This document shows positions 1 through 13,300 of a stretch of 40,757 bases of DNA, one piece after another. The stretch covers positions 1-40,757 of the forward strand of contig NZ_JAGPOX010000087.1 of NCBI RefSeq assembly GCF_019038435.1, in the 5' to 3' direction. Numbering within the stretch: the first letter of the stretch is position 1; every line of letters begins with the position of its first letter. Origin of the DNA: Nocardia alni (GTDB lineage: Bacteria; Actinomycetota; Actinomycetes; Mycobacteriales; Mycobacteriaceae). The position numbers were made by a program, and so were the translations under genes. Under the pieces are notes generated by a model that was not told the origin of the DNA, did not search any database, and saw only the letters and a list, made by a program, of their open reading frames with translations.

Positions 1-1384
1 CCCAAGGGAATCAGACGGATCTCGAAGGGGTTCTCGACCAAGCGCTGTTCGGGGACCTCGACCATCCCAGGACCGTAGAAGGCATCGAGGGCGCGGCCGA
101 GTTCCGCCAGCGCCGCCCGATCGATGCGTTCGCCCAACGGATCCGTGACCCGTGTGCCGAGACGCAGATTCGCCGCCTGTGTCCCCTCGATCAGCCAGTA
201 CAGCGGTATGCCAGCGGCATCGGCGGCGGCGCGCAGGGCACCGAATGCCTCCGCGCGCCCGCCGTTCGACAGCCGACGCTGCTGGTTCGCATAGCGCTGG
301 GTCATTTTGTCGATATATCCGTAATATGCCGTGACACGTCGAGCCAGCGTCTCGAAGGGGTCGGGCCGTGAGAGGTCGATCAGCCTGGTCAGGCGCATGC
401 CGCGACGCTGCTCGGCTGCTGCCCGGTCCACGCCGGCCAATAGCCTCTCGGCGTTCATGCCGGCCGAGATCGCGCGGGCGGCCGCGACAATCGATTTACG
501 CAACATCTCTTCGACGTCGACGCGCTGTATCGGCGCCGCGCCGGCAGCCACCAGCTCATCGAGCCGATCCTTGGCCGCTCGGTGCCGCTGGTAGGCGGCC
601 TTGGCGACACGGATCGCTTCGGAACCGAACATGACCGGTTCACCAGCCACGACATTCAGCTCGCGGTCCAGTTCCGAGGGGGAGCGCTCCGCCGCGTCCG
701 GGTCCACACCGGCCGCCCACGCGGCGGCACGCCATGCCCGCTTGGCGGCCTCGGCTTCCTCGGCAGGTCCCTCCCTCTCGGGGGTTCGGGCGTCGTGCAG
801 GTCGATATCCTGTGCACGGCCCCACATATCGACCAGCGCGGTGATCACGGTGCGTGCCCGGCCCGGATCACCAATCAGCGCTGTGAGCCGATCGGTCCCC
901 GCGAGGTAATCCAGTCCACGCACCGCGGCCGCGCCCGGCGCCGCGGCCACCACCCGCTCCAGTTCGGCTTCGAATTCCAAGGCTGCCCGGACGAATGCGT
1001 CGAGCAGCGCACGCCTTTCGACATATGCCGCGTACAGCGGTGAATTCCGGTCGGGCGCGGCCGCAGGATTCGCCACTTGCCGCAGCAGGTGGACGGCCTG
1101 CCTGGCGCGCAGATACCGCAGCGTCGCCTCGCGTAGCCGCCGCACAGCATCGGGATCGTGGTATGACCGCCGCAACGACCGCAGCTTCGCCTGCGCCGCG
1201 GGCATCCGTGTCACATCGTCGACGGCGACGCCAGGCAGCGCCGCTACCGCATCGCTCAGGGCCGCATAGGCATCGCGCAGTTCCGCCGCCGCAGCCTGGA
1301 ATAGTCCGTCCACCACGTGCGCGGACAGCGGTTCCTCGGGATATCCGGCCAGTGCGCCCGAATCATCGGCCGATTCTGCCGAAA
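1..1384 (-). other. In-frame protein-like segment after the immunity gene (extension of giant, or a separate gene)
   Basis: Downstream of the immunity stop, the giant frame again reads as a normal protein of about 460 residues. It is helix-rich, with high third-position GC and ordinary composition (for example YGYIDKMTQRYANQQRRLSNG and PLYWLIEGTQAANLRLG). It has no recognised domain. As a separate gene its first start would be GTG 1316, but the nearest purine-rich site is about 15 nt away, so a clean start is lacking. It could be a C-terminal extension by readthrough, an orphan toxin cassette, or a neighbouring gene whose separation was lost. Confidence 0.6.
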
Positions 1385-4300
1385 CTACTGCTGGAGCGGC
1401 GGATACACCTGTCCGCCGGACGGTGGCTGACCCGTCTCGCGTGCCTGCTGATAGTCCTCGGCCACCATCTCGGCCGGCCAGCTCGGATATTCCAGCACCA
1501 CTCCGGTTTCCGGATCGACCGCCAGGTTCGCCGCTCCCAGCCCCGAACCGTCCGCCCGCTCCTGGGGCGTGAGCGCCGGCCGGCATACCCACACGCCCTC
1601 GAACTCCCGCACCCGGAACTCTCGATCGACGCCGAGTACCCGCGTCAGATGGTGCGCGACCTGTTCCTTCGTCCGATACGGCATCGTCGGCTTCCTCTCC
1701 GGCCGGTCCGAGAATGAAATCTACCTTGGCAACCCTGTCGTTCCAGCTGTCCCGCGGCGCGTCGCCGGTCCAGCCGGACTGCGGATCCCACCAGACCGGG
1801 CCGTCGGCGTCCTTCGGGTAGACCACGACAACCGTATGTCCGGGCCGGTCCTGCTCATCCGTCTGTTGCTCATCCCCCGTCCAGGTCAGCGCGACCATCG
1901 CCGACGAGCCGGGGCCCATCGCGGCGACCCGATCGTGGATCTGCCGCAATTGCCCGGCAATCGTGGAACGGCGATCCGGTGTCTGCCATTTCGCCTGCAG
2001 GAAGCGTTCGGCGCGGGCCTTGCCGCCATGCTCACCGCGGAACCGGTCTGCCTTGTCGTTCTCGTCGATGTACCGTGCCAGCGCCACCTGTGGATCGCCA
2101 TTGAACGAGGACAACGCCGCCAGGCAGGCGTCGACACAGTTGGTGTTGCGCCCCTTGTCTCGCATGCGCCCGGCGTTGATCAACTTGCCGTAGGCGTTCG
2201 TGCGGGGATCGGCGTGGACCAGGAATCGGTCACCATCGAGCAGGGCGTCCTCGACCGCGGCCTGGTACGCCGCATTCTCCAGGCCGCGCAGTTTTCCGCG
2301 CCCGAACGGCTTCTCATCACGCAGGCCGCGCAACCGCGCCTGTGTGCTGGCCCGTAACATATCGCCGCTGATCCGGGTGATATCAGCGGCGCTGAAGGCC
2401 GGATCGGCGCCGGGCAGGCCCAAGCGCGCACGCAGCCGGGCAGCCAGTTGCTCGGGGCTCAGCACCGGACTCCAGACGTCGGCGTCGTCGGTGAGTTGCC
2501 TGTCAACCGTGATGTGCACATCGGCGGTGGCCGGGTCGTCGGTGAAAACCACGTCGACCAGCAGCCGTTCTCCATTGGACAGCTTGCTCGTCTGGTTGAA
2601 ATACTGATCGATGGCAAGCTGCGTCTTGCGCTTGACCATTACGATGTCCGACGAGTTCGCCTTACGAGCGGCGAGATGCACCGGAATGGTCAATACCGCG
2701 ATGCGCATATCCCGGCGCGGGGTGTAATGGGTTACACCGTATGTATATCCAGAGCCGTCCGCACCGGTCCCACGTACCCGCGCGGCCGGGCGGCCCGCCC
2801 CGGAACGCCGCAACGTGGCACGCAGATGCCATGCTCGCGCTACCGCCTGCCTGTTCTGTTCAGCGGTGTCGCGGGGCGTGCGATCCTCGGATACCGCGGA
2901 ATCGTTCTCGGACGAATCCGCTACCGATACCGAGTCCGGCACCGCGGCGACGGCTTTCGTGGGACGCGGCCCGTCGAGAGTCTCGGTGTCCCCCGCGGGT
3001 TCCGGCGACGAATAGGACGCCGAACCATCGGACGAACCGCCTGTCTGCGCGGATTCGACCTCTTCGAGTTCGATCAGCCACTGTCCCGGCTCGACCTCGC
3101 GCTTCGATATGACATCGAATGTCGTTCCGGGCGCGAACAACACCTCGTCCTCGCCGAGATATGCCTTGCCGGATATCGCCGCGACGTGGCGACCATGACG
3201 TGAGGTGATGGCGAAGCGAACGTTGCCGGCGTTCGGCTCCCGCCGGTCGGCGCTGACGAAGGCGGGCTCGGTGATCGTCGTGCCCGGTACGTAACCCGCC
3301 AGGACGCCCGCCAGATCGGTACTCCGGACGCCGATCCCGCGGTACACGATGCCGGAATACTCCGGGAAGTGACGCAATCCCGCGACAATCGCATCGATCA
3401 GCGTGCGCTGCTCCGCCAGCTGTACCGGATCACCGGACCGTAGCGCATTGTTGGCCCGCACCACGGCTTTCGTGGACGTGTAGAGCAGCACCGCGACCAG
3501 TGCGGGCACCGGAATACCCGCCAGCTCTGGAACCGTGAGTGAGCGTTGATAGGCGAACTGCGCTGCGTAAGCGTAGTCACGATCGAACTTCGCGAGCCAG
3601 CCGGGCAGCGCCGCATAGGCACGCACGACCGCGGCCGGTTCGTACTTGCCCAGCAGGGAGGGCAGCCCCTCGGCGAAGCCTGATTGCAGCTCACCCCCGA
3701 CGCCGAGGGCGGCGAGTTCCTCGCGGGTGACCCACCGGGCCTCCGCCGTCTCTGTGCCATCGATCGCCGGCTCGAACATCGTCGGTGCGTCGGCGGCCAG
3801 CATCGTGTACCGCCAGCCGTTCGGGCCGCGGGAGACAACCGTACCGGACAAGGCCAGCGAGGCGAGCCACTCTCGGGTGGCCCGCAATTCCTCGATGGTC
3901 TCCCGCGCCGCGCCCTGCGCCGGTGTCTCCTTCGAGTGCAGCGCACCGCCGGGCAACTGCCAGTTACTCTGCGAATATCCCGCCGCGGACTTGGTGATCA
4001 GGAATCGTTCCACCCCGTCGGCATCGACGTTTCTGATCAGCACGCCCGCGGCGCCGTACCGGCCCCAGATTCCGCTTCCGGGAGCGAACTCCGCATCACC
4101 GGACTCACCCGGATCCTCGGCCGGAACGAAGGGATGGAATGCACCGTCCGCGCCGTGTGGCCGCACGAGGGTGTCCGGAATGAACGGCCGACCGCTCTCG
4201 TCGAGGAACAGGCCCTGGGTTCCCGGCGGATATGCCGCGGACAATGCCGCGGCGACCGATCGACCATCGAGGTCGACCTGCACGGCCATACCCTCGTTGA

Positions 4301-7300
4301 CCAACAGGTACGGTTCTTGCCCTGGGGCAGTGACAAGGACCGCTGTGCCGACAGGCGTGGTCCGCAGCCACACCAGCAGATAATCGCGATCCGGCAGTGG
4401 CTGCGGGGTGGCCGTATCGTCCAGTAGCCGCACTCCCGGACCGGCATTCCGGGTGCGGTTCAGATCCCGCAGCACCCGCGCGATGGCGGCCTGCTGATCG
4501 AAAGGCACGGAATCTTCCCGCGCTTCAGCGAATATCGCGCTATCCAGCACACCCTGCAAGCGCCCGGTCAGCTCACGGACATTGGCAGCGGCTTCTCGAC
4601 GTAGCCTGGTCCAGATCGCGCGCAGGACCCGGGATTCGAGATGTGCCTCGGCGACCGCGAGGCTGCGCATCACCCTGGACCGCTCTGCGGCGATATCGTC
4701 GAGCGTCCGCAGCGCCGCGACATAGTGCTTGCGTTCGCCGTGCTTCCACCGCGGAAGCTGCCCGAGCCTCGCCTCGGCCCGTTGACGCGCCAGCGACAGT
4801 TCCCGATCGATCTGCCCGGCGGTCGCGCCGGGCGCCGATCGGTCATCTTCTCCGCCGGGCGAACCGTCCACAGAGCCGGATTCCGGTGTGCTACGGCCGA
4901 TTCTGGACTGTGGGCCGGATGTGGTTTCTTCCTCGCCACCGGCACTCGGTGGCGGCACCGGCTGCCCGGCACTGTCGAACACGATCCCCGAGAACACCGC
5001 GCCGGGTCCCGCCTGAGATGCGATCTGCTGCAGCCTCTTGTGCGCATGCTCACCAGCAAGCACAACCTGCCTGAGCTCGCGGCTACCATTGCCGACGGGA
5101 GTCATCTCGTGCAGTACGAGCCCGCCGTCCGCCGCCTGGGCGAGGGTAATGAGGTGCGTCCTGATCTGATCCGGATCATTCCCGGACTCCTGCACCGACA
5201 CCAACACCACTTCGGCCGGATCGCCAACCGCTGTGAGTCGCCCCAGGAACTCCCACCACCCGGCATCGGTCCACTGCCCGCCCGCATACTGCGCCAGTTC
5301 ATGCGCGTGGAATCCGGTGTACTCGAGTATCAGTCGGGTGTCCGCGTCCGGGATCCGCACCGGACAGCCCTGCGCGGCGAACCACGCCCGAATGAATTCC
5401 AGCTCACCCACGCCACAGAGCGCCTGCACCGCATAGCCGCCCTGGATCGGTGAACCCTCCATCGCCGCACGCAGTTCAGCGTCGACGAGGTCGGAAACCT
5501 GGATGGCCCTGGCGACGTCGGCGGGTGTTGCGTCGGCACCGCTGTCCTCAGCAGTCTCGTGATCGGAGGCCGATACCCGTTCACGCCGGACAACCTCGGC
5601 CGTGGTCGGAATCCACGCCCACGAGGTCGCCGGAGGCTCCGGATTACCGAATGCGGCCCGCAGCCGCTCGGTCAATACGCGGACTCGGGCAACGGCGGTG
5701 TCCGTCGCGGCCCGAACCGCCTGCCCGTCGGCTTCTTGCGCCGCCAGCGCCTGTACTGCCAGTCCCCGGGCCACCATGGCCAACTCGGGCGCCGGCAGGT
5801 CCGGTACCGCAGCCGAACTCGCGCCGTTGAGCAGCGCCAACCAGCCCGCCGCATAGTGAACGAGCGCCTGCCACGCGGTCATACCGGCGCCAGGCAGTCC
5901 GACGGCCGCCTCCGCGAGATCTCCGGCCGCGCCGATCACCATGGTTTCCGGCGACTCCGCCTCGCGCAGTTGCGCCAACCCCGGAACATGCTCGGCCATA
6001 TGCCGTAACAGCTGGATCATGCCGGCCTGCTGAGGGAGGTTCAGGTGTTCCCGTATCACTCCGTGCGCATCGCCGAACTCGTCGAATTGTGCCGCTGTGG
6101 GCAATAATTCAGGCTCGAGGCCTGCCGTACTCGCAAGGCGGTGCAGGCCGGTGAGCAAGAGTTCCTGCGCCGCACCGGAATCCAGCATGGCCACGGCGAT
6201 CCTCCCGGCCGCCTGCTCGAAGCGGGCCGCCGTCACCGGGTCGGCGGGCACTGCGTCCCGGCCCACCTCCGGCACCGCATCGCTGAGTCCCAGCGGCGAA
6301 TTGGCCGGGAAGACTTCGTAGAGAACGAGTTCGTATCCGGTGGCCGTCAACCACAACCGGTGCTCTGGACTTTCGCGTAGGAAGGCCTCCAGGGCTTCGG
6401 CATGACGACCTGCCATGGCCACGACCCGTATGGTCGGCGGCTCGTACGACACTACGATGTGGTCGCCGCTGCGCAGGCTCGGTACATTGTCGTTGGCCAG
6501 ATGCCATACACCGCGCTGGGATTGTTGCCGATTCTCCGCATCCAGCATTGCCTGTGGATCTACCGAGTCGAAGGACAGCGCCGCCGCGACCTGGTCGAAC
6601 CGTGGACCCAATCGCTCGATGAGGCGCCCGAGATCCCGCACATCCCGCCGACGACCGGGGTTCAAGACGAATCTTCGGCGAAGGCGGGTCAACTCGGCAT
6701 CCCACCCGGCACGGTCGAGCCGGTCAGGGTGCTCCACCTCCAGTCCTTCGGCGAGCTGATAGGCCGCGACTTCGGTGTCGTCGAGTTTCGGCAAACCGAA
6801 AATCGCCCGGAATTGCGCATCCTGCAGCGTCTTCCAGTCCCGGCCGTGCACCATCACATACGCGAACGCCTCGGCAATCGTCTCATGCAGGGAATCCTTC
6901 TTCTTCGAATATCTGGATCCACTCTCCAACCACTGCAATACGTCTTTCCACACACCATTGACGCCGATGACTCCGGCGCGTGACAATGCGCCTGCGGCGG
7001 AGTCAACAAACGGTTGCAGCCGCCGACGGTTGTCGGCTTCGTTGATCCTCCAGCCGTTGATATTGGCCATCTTATGGCCCAGTTCATGGATCAGACCGGT
7101 CGCAAAGGGGTGACCACGATCGCCCGATAGGTCATTGCGTGTAATTCTGTCCTTGAATTGTGCGGCCATTGCCGCGTAATCGGTCACCCATTTCCGACCG
7201 ATGGTGATGACAGCGTCGTACGAGCCGTCCGAGCGCCTGACAATCACCGCATCCATCGCGGTGCTATCCGGGACATCGCCGACAATCAGCCGTGCGTCGT

Positions 7301-10300
7301 GGACATTCGCGATCTGCTGATGGACGAGTTCGAGGGCGTATCTGCATTCCTCCACCAGAGTAGCGGGCACATCCCAGGCCATGAAGCCTTCCAGGAATGC
7401 ATGGTGCTCCTCGGCCAGTTGGTCGATAATCTGTTTCTTCGCAACTTGATTACCGGTATCGGGCAGGCCTACGCCAACCTGCGTATCGTAAACTCGTCCG
7501 TTCAGAGCATCCAAGAACCGTCGCAGTGAATCGACGACGGCCTGCCGACTCGCGCGATGCTCCGGTGCGACGTTGGTCACCAGGTCAGCCAGATGATTGA
7601 TCCTGGCCCGCAACAGCATCCGGGACCGCGGGTCGATTATTCCGGACTGACCCTGTCGGATTCCCATCTTGGCGAGTCGAATATTCTTCAGCAGTTGGCT
7701 GATCGCCGCGGCGATATCGTCGAAATCGTCACTAGAGGCATTCCCCGCACCAAGGTCCGTATCCCCTTGCCTGGAAGACAGCTGCTGCACACCGGGGTCA
7801 CCCGCCGGATCCGATGAGCGACTCGAGTACGAATCGGTATCCGGTTCGGACACATCGAATTCCGCTATACGCAGTGTTCCGCCAGTCCAGGGCTGCAGGT
7901 AGACGTCCGCGGCTTCGAACTGTTCGACCGCGCTCAGCCACGCGGCGTCGGCGAGAGGTCCGGGCTGTTGCCGGTCGGCCACGGCGATCCGCAGGCGCAG
8001 ACCGTCGTCGGTGTCGACCAAGGCGACGGTCAGGGTGCCGCCGGTTGCGGTCGACCGCAGTTCTTGCAGGGCGCGGGTGGCCACAGCGAGGATGCGGTCA
8101 CGCTGCGCGGCGGGCGCCGCGTCCAGCAGGCGGGTCAGGCCGTCATAACCATCCGCGAGTACGAGCGGGGCTGTCGCGGTGAGGGTCTCGCTCGGATCGG
8201 GTACTTCCAGCTCGGCGACCACCACACTCGGCGTAGTCGTTGCCCGGCGTCCTTCCAGCAGCAGATCACACAGGTGCGCTGCGAGCCAGTCGCTGCCGAA
8301 GAAGCGTTGTGCGACAACGAGCTCCACATCGGACAGCTGGATCGACCGAGACAGTGCACGCCATAATCCCGAGGTCCGGCCCGACCGATCCGGGCGCCCG
8401 AACCAAAGCCTCGATGCATCTCCGGAATTTTCTATCCACCAGCCCGCGACCCATGTGTGATCCGTCGGGAAATGTTTGCGCAGTAGATGAGTCGCCCATC
8501 CCTGGGCGGCAGATAGCTGCTCCGGATCATCCCACCCGGTGGTTCGCAGATGGGCTGCGAGCCGGCGGCGCAGACTTCGTTCGATCCGGCTGCGGTCGGC
8601 GTCGAGCAAATTGGCCATCGCCGCGCTCCCCAGCGGATTCCGGGACTCGGGCACGACCAGCTCGGCGAACCGATCCGTGACGGGGTGATACCCCACCTGT
8701 GATCGTGAACCCCGCAACCGCCACTGCATCCAACGCAGCGGCCCGATCCGGTCGTGGCGCATCTCGATTCGCACCGGTCCGGACTCCGGCACCGTAATCT
8801 GCACTCGCAGCGGCTGGTCGAGTGCGGTCACCAGGGCATGAACCTCCCGCAGCGTCTCGATCGCAAGCGCGTCGACATCGGCATCGATATCGGTCACCGC
8901 ACCGAAGTCGCGGTGCCGGCTCGGGAGGGCCCCCCTTCTCTCGCCCATCAGCAGGTCGATGATGCGGGCATACAGCGTCGTAAGGTCCGACAGCCGACCG
9001 GGATTCACAGTGCTTCCCACCCGCTGGCTGATGCGGCTCCCGGTCACCTCTCGCGTGGCATGGCTCACCAGAAGCGGGCCGTGGATCTCGACGTGCAGAT
9101 CGGTCACAGCCCTCGAGGAGGCGCCCTTGGCATGCCATGTCGCCGCCATCTCCTCCAGCATCGGACGCGCGGAGTCGAGGGCGATGTCGCGGTCGAACTC
9201 GCCCCCGAGATATGCGCTCAGTACCCGGCGATTTCCCAGCAACCGCATATCCAGCGTCGCACCCGACTCCCCTATACCGCCGGAGACGAACTGGAGGATC
9301 AGATCCAGCACCCGTCCGCGATCCTCGGCTGGCCACGGAGAGAGCACCGTGTGCGTATAAATATGCAGCAGCGGAACGAGATCGTCTCCCGCATCCAGTA
9401 CCAGCGAACGGCCACTGGCCGCAGCAGCAAGTTTCGCCTCCCGCACCTCGAGCGAAACCGGCTCGGCGGACACCGGATTCAGCTGGTCCACCTTCAGTAC
9501 ACGCCCGCCAGGCGCTCCGGTGATCGTGGCGCGCACGGTCGTCGGCCCGATATCGTGCAGCGGCGATTGAGCGTTGTTCAGCAGCGCCAGCACGGCTTCG
9601 ATCTGTGCCTCATCGCTCCACCCCTGTTCGGACATGAACGAACCGAGCACCTGCCTCGCGGCCGTCCGGTCCGCGCCGACCCCGACGATGAACTCGACCG
9701 AATGCTGCTCGCTCGTCTCGGACGGTGGCGCGGACCGAACGGGCCCGGCTCCGGGGGGCAACGCGGCGATCGGCCCCTGCGGCATAGGCCAGTCAGCGGG
9801 GATGCTCAGCGGCATCGCGTCGCCGGATGCCTTCAGCAGAATCGTCCACATATCGGTGACGCCCTCGGGCGGAGACCACTCAGAGAACGGCACCGGCTCG
9901 TTGTATCGCGCGTCGTCGACCACAATGACGTGCTGCCCGTCGATTCGTATCGACACCAGGACGTCGCCTCCAGCCTCCGAGGCATCCACCCCCTCGCCGC
10001 CGAACTCCATCACCACGAGCGCGGCCGCACCGTTCCATGGGGCGACCCCATAGCCCTCGTATTCCTCGAGCCGTTCGGTACTGATGTGGAGGTCGATCAA
10101 CTCCCCCAGCACGATGCCGATGGCCTCGACGCTCTCGATCGGGAACAGCCGCCCGTCCACGGACAGCTGCAACTCATCAGCCGTGAGTGTGGATTTCCCA
10201 GCCAGTATCGATATGTCGACCTGCACGCCCGTCCATCGCGCGGCAGCGAGCACCAATTGCCGTAAGGGGTACTCAGGGCTGGCGACTTCGCCGGACTCGG

Positions 10301-13300
10301 CTTGCGGCGCACCGACATTGAAATCCGGGCCACGCTTCGTCTCCGGATCGATCAGCACTGCTTCCCGCGACACCACCGGCCAGCCATCGACACTCAACCC
10401 GCCCCACACTGGGCCGCCGCCGGCAGCCGGGCGCTCGAACTCCTCACTTTCACCCGTGGCCTCATTGATCAACTCGATATGCCCGGCCTCGCTCTGCCCG
10501 CCCACGTACACCAAGCGGAAAGCATGGCCGAGACCTGGCACTTCGCGCGGCGGCACCGTGACGATCAGCGATACGCCGCCCGCCGGCAGGCCTCCCCGTT
10601 CCGGGTGCGCCGTATCCTCGAACCACTGGCCCGACTTCTCCAAAGCGTCATAGGCCGTACGCAAATTGGTGAAGTACTGCGGCTGCCCGCCGAAACCAGC
10701 GATCACCTCCGCCGCCGGCGTGCCATTCTCAGGGTCTATGACCGGCAGCCAAACCCTTGCCCATTCCTCCTCGTATTCCACGCCATCCGCGTCCCGGCCC
10801 GTCTCACGACCCGACGCCCGCGCGAAACCCAGTACCGTCGCCGGACCACACAAATTCACCGCGTCGGGCGAACGCAACAGGAACGAAAGTGTCAACGTGC
10901 GCAACAGGTTACGTCGCACTCGCAGGGCACGGCGAGCGGCGATCAGCTGACGCTGACGGCGCACGAATTCCGCACGCCGGTTCTCCCGTATCAGGGCGGT
11001 CCGCCGAGGATGTTGGTCCTGCCCGAGTTCGGCGAGCCTGGCCGAGCCGAAGGCGCGCCATGCCGCCCATGCCTCGTCGCGAAGCCGTGTCGCCTCCTCG
11101 TAGTCCAGATGGTCGCCGAGTACCGCAGGCCCGGCGTACGTATTGACGGTGGCCGCGGAGTCACCGAACAGCTGGCGCCCGAGCCGCCGCAGATAGAGCT
11201 CCACGAATGGCAGTTCGTCCCGTGTGAACACCCCGATCACACGGAACTCCGCCATTGCGAGATCGATATCGTGCACCATCTCCGGGGTGATCTCCACGCC
11301 CTGGGCGCCGAACAGCAGCGCACCCAAGCGAGCCTCCAGCACGAAGGTGGATTGCGCTGCGGGATAACCGTTCTCGGTCAGCCATTCGATACCGTCCGCC
11401 GGGACTCCGTATTCCGCCACGGCGGCTGTGTAGACCCCCCACAGTCGAGTCGGCTCGGCATCGTCCCGCGGCTCCCCGAATTCGTCGCTGCGGTCCCGCG
11501 ATTCGTAGTAGGCGACCAGATCCTCCACCGGCTGGTTGCGCCGGAGCCACCGATCGCCGTCGCCGGTCAGCTCGACACCGCCGAACTCGGTGACACAGGT
11601 TCCGTAGCCGTTCATCTCGTTCTCGGGGCGGTCGCCCATCCGGAACAGGGTGATCGTCGTCAGTTCACCCGAGAACACGTCGGGGTCGGGCATACGATCC
11701 AGCGATACGGCGTAGGTCGGATCGTCGGTGCCGCCGAAAGTACCATGCGGCTTGAACTTTTCGCCGGTCTCGGTATATCCGGTGCGGGTGATCGGACGCG
11801 GTTCTCCGAAGGGTTCGCGCTCTCGTTCCCGGCCCTGCCGGAACGGCTCGACGACCGCGATGATGGCTTCCTGCAGCGCCCGCCATTCCTGGGTCAGCCG
11901 GAAATACAATTCCGGGGCGCCGACACCGTTGGGGCCGTAGTACTCCCCGGTGGCGCTCACCGGGACCGCCCGGCGGGCTACCTCGTTCAACGCGTCGGCG
12001 ATCAGCGGCGCCATCCACCGGGGCGCCTTCAGCATGAACAGCGACACGTGCGGCTGCGCGACATTGCGGTGTCCCCACGGCACCTCCCGTCCCAGGACGA
12101 ACTGCGGTGCGCGGGCAGCATTTCCGGAGACGTCCGCCTCCTCCTGCATACGCCCGGCAAAGGTTTCGCTCAACGCCACCGCATGCGCGTACATATGCGG
12201 CGGCAGCGTGAACGCCACATCGAGGGTCAGCAGTCCTGCCGGATCATCCTCATCCTCGTGCCAGCCCGGCGGAATGTCCTGAGTGGCCTGCGCCGGGAGC
12301 CCGGACGCCATGCGCCGCAGGCCCGCGACATACAGCCCGAACGCCTGCCACATCAGCATGCCGCCGGGAATACCGATCGTGCCCTCCGGAGCGACCGTCC
12401 CTGGTGGAGCGAGCACCAGCGGCGGTGGATGCCCGTGGTCGCGAACGAACCGCTCCAGGAAGTCCCGCAGTTCGCACAATGCCGGAATCTCGTCCGCGAG
12501 CCGCCCGAGCTGCTGGGTGAAGTCGATCACCTGTTCCGGAACGATCTGCTGCCGCACTCCACCTTCGAAATCCCCGTCGGGCACGTCCGTGAACCGCACC
12601 GATTCGCGGAGATGAGCCGGGTCTTCACCGATCACTGTCGGCGACGTTGCCGCCGGCGGAGCCGGCACCGGCAGTGAGTCGACGAGTACCTGCTCGGCCC
12701 GTTCCCACAGCAGGTCGACCAGTGCCTCGGCCTGCTCGCGGGTTCCCCGCAGATGCCGCACCAATTTACGGATGACAGCGGGTCCGAGGATCAACCGTCC
12801 CTGCTCGGCCAGCTGCAGCGCTTCCGGTGAGACGCCCACAACCGCCCTGGTCGCAGCGAGCAAACTGTGGCCTCGCAGCTGCCGCAGCGTCCGCAATTCC
12901 TGGCCTATCCGCGCGGCGACGGAAGACCGACCGCCGCCGGTGTCCGAGGCGGCGCCATGGACGGCATCGGCGCGTGCCCCCTGCCATGCCTCGTGCACCG
13001 ATTCGGCCAGATCCGGTTCTACGATCTCGTAGAGAACGGACACTGGATAATGATCGGAATCGCCCGGCCATGCACGAGCGTTGGAAGCCCTGAACTCCGC
13101 GGGAGCGAAGATCTGATCCGGCGTCTCGCCCCACGGCACGGTCCTCATGCCGAACTGCCCGAGGCTTGCCGGAGGAACTCCGACGCTCAGCCCCAGTCTG
13201 CCGATACTGTCCTGATACCTCTGCTCCGGGCTTCCAATGTTGAAGTCGCCGGCGAACGCGGTCGGGCGGCCGCCGTCCTGATCCGCGATCGGGAAGATCG

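Noticed and set aside
1314..1316. GTG 1316 as the start of an independent gene covering 1-1316
   Set aside because: No ribosome site at a usable distance, and upstream in-frame codons are still open; kept only as an alternative.
8527..9336. Minus-strand 269-codon frame in a different register
   Set aside because: Overlaps the giant frame, is Gly/Arg-rich with no motif, and the giant frame reads as ordinary protein there.
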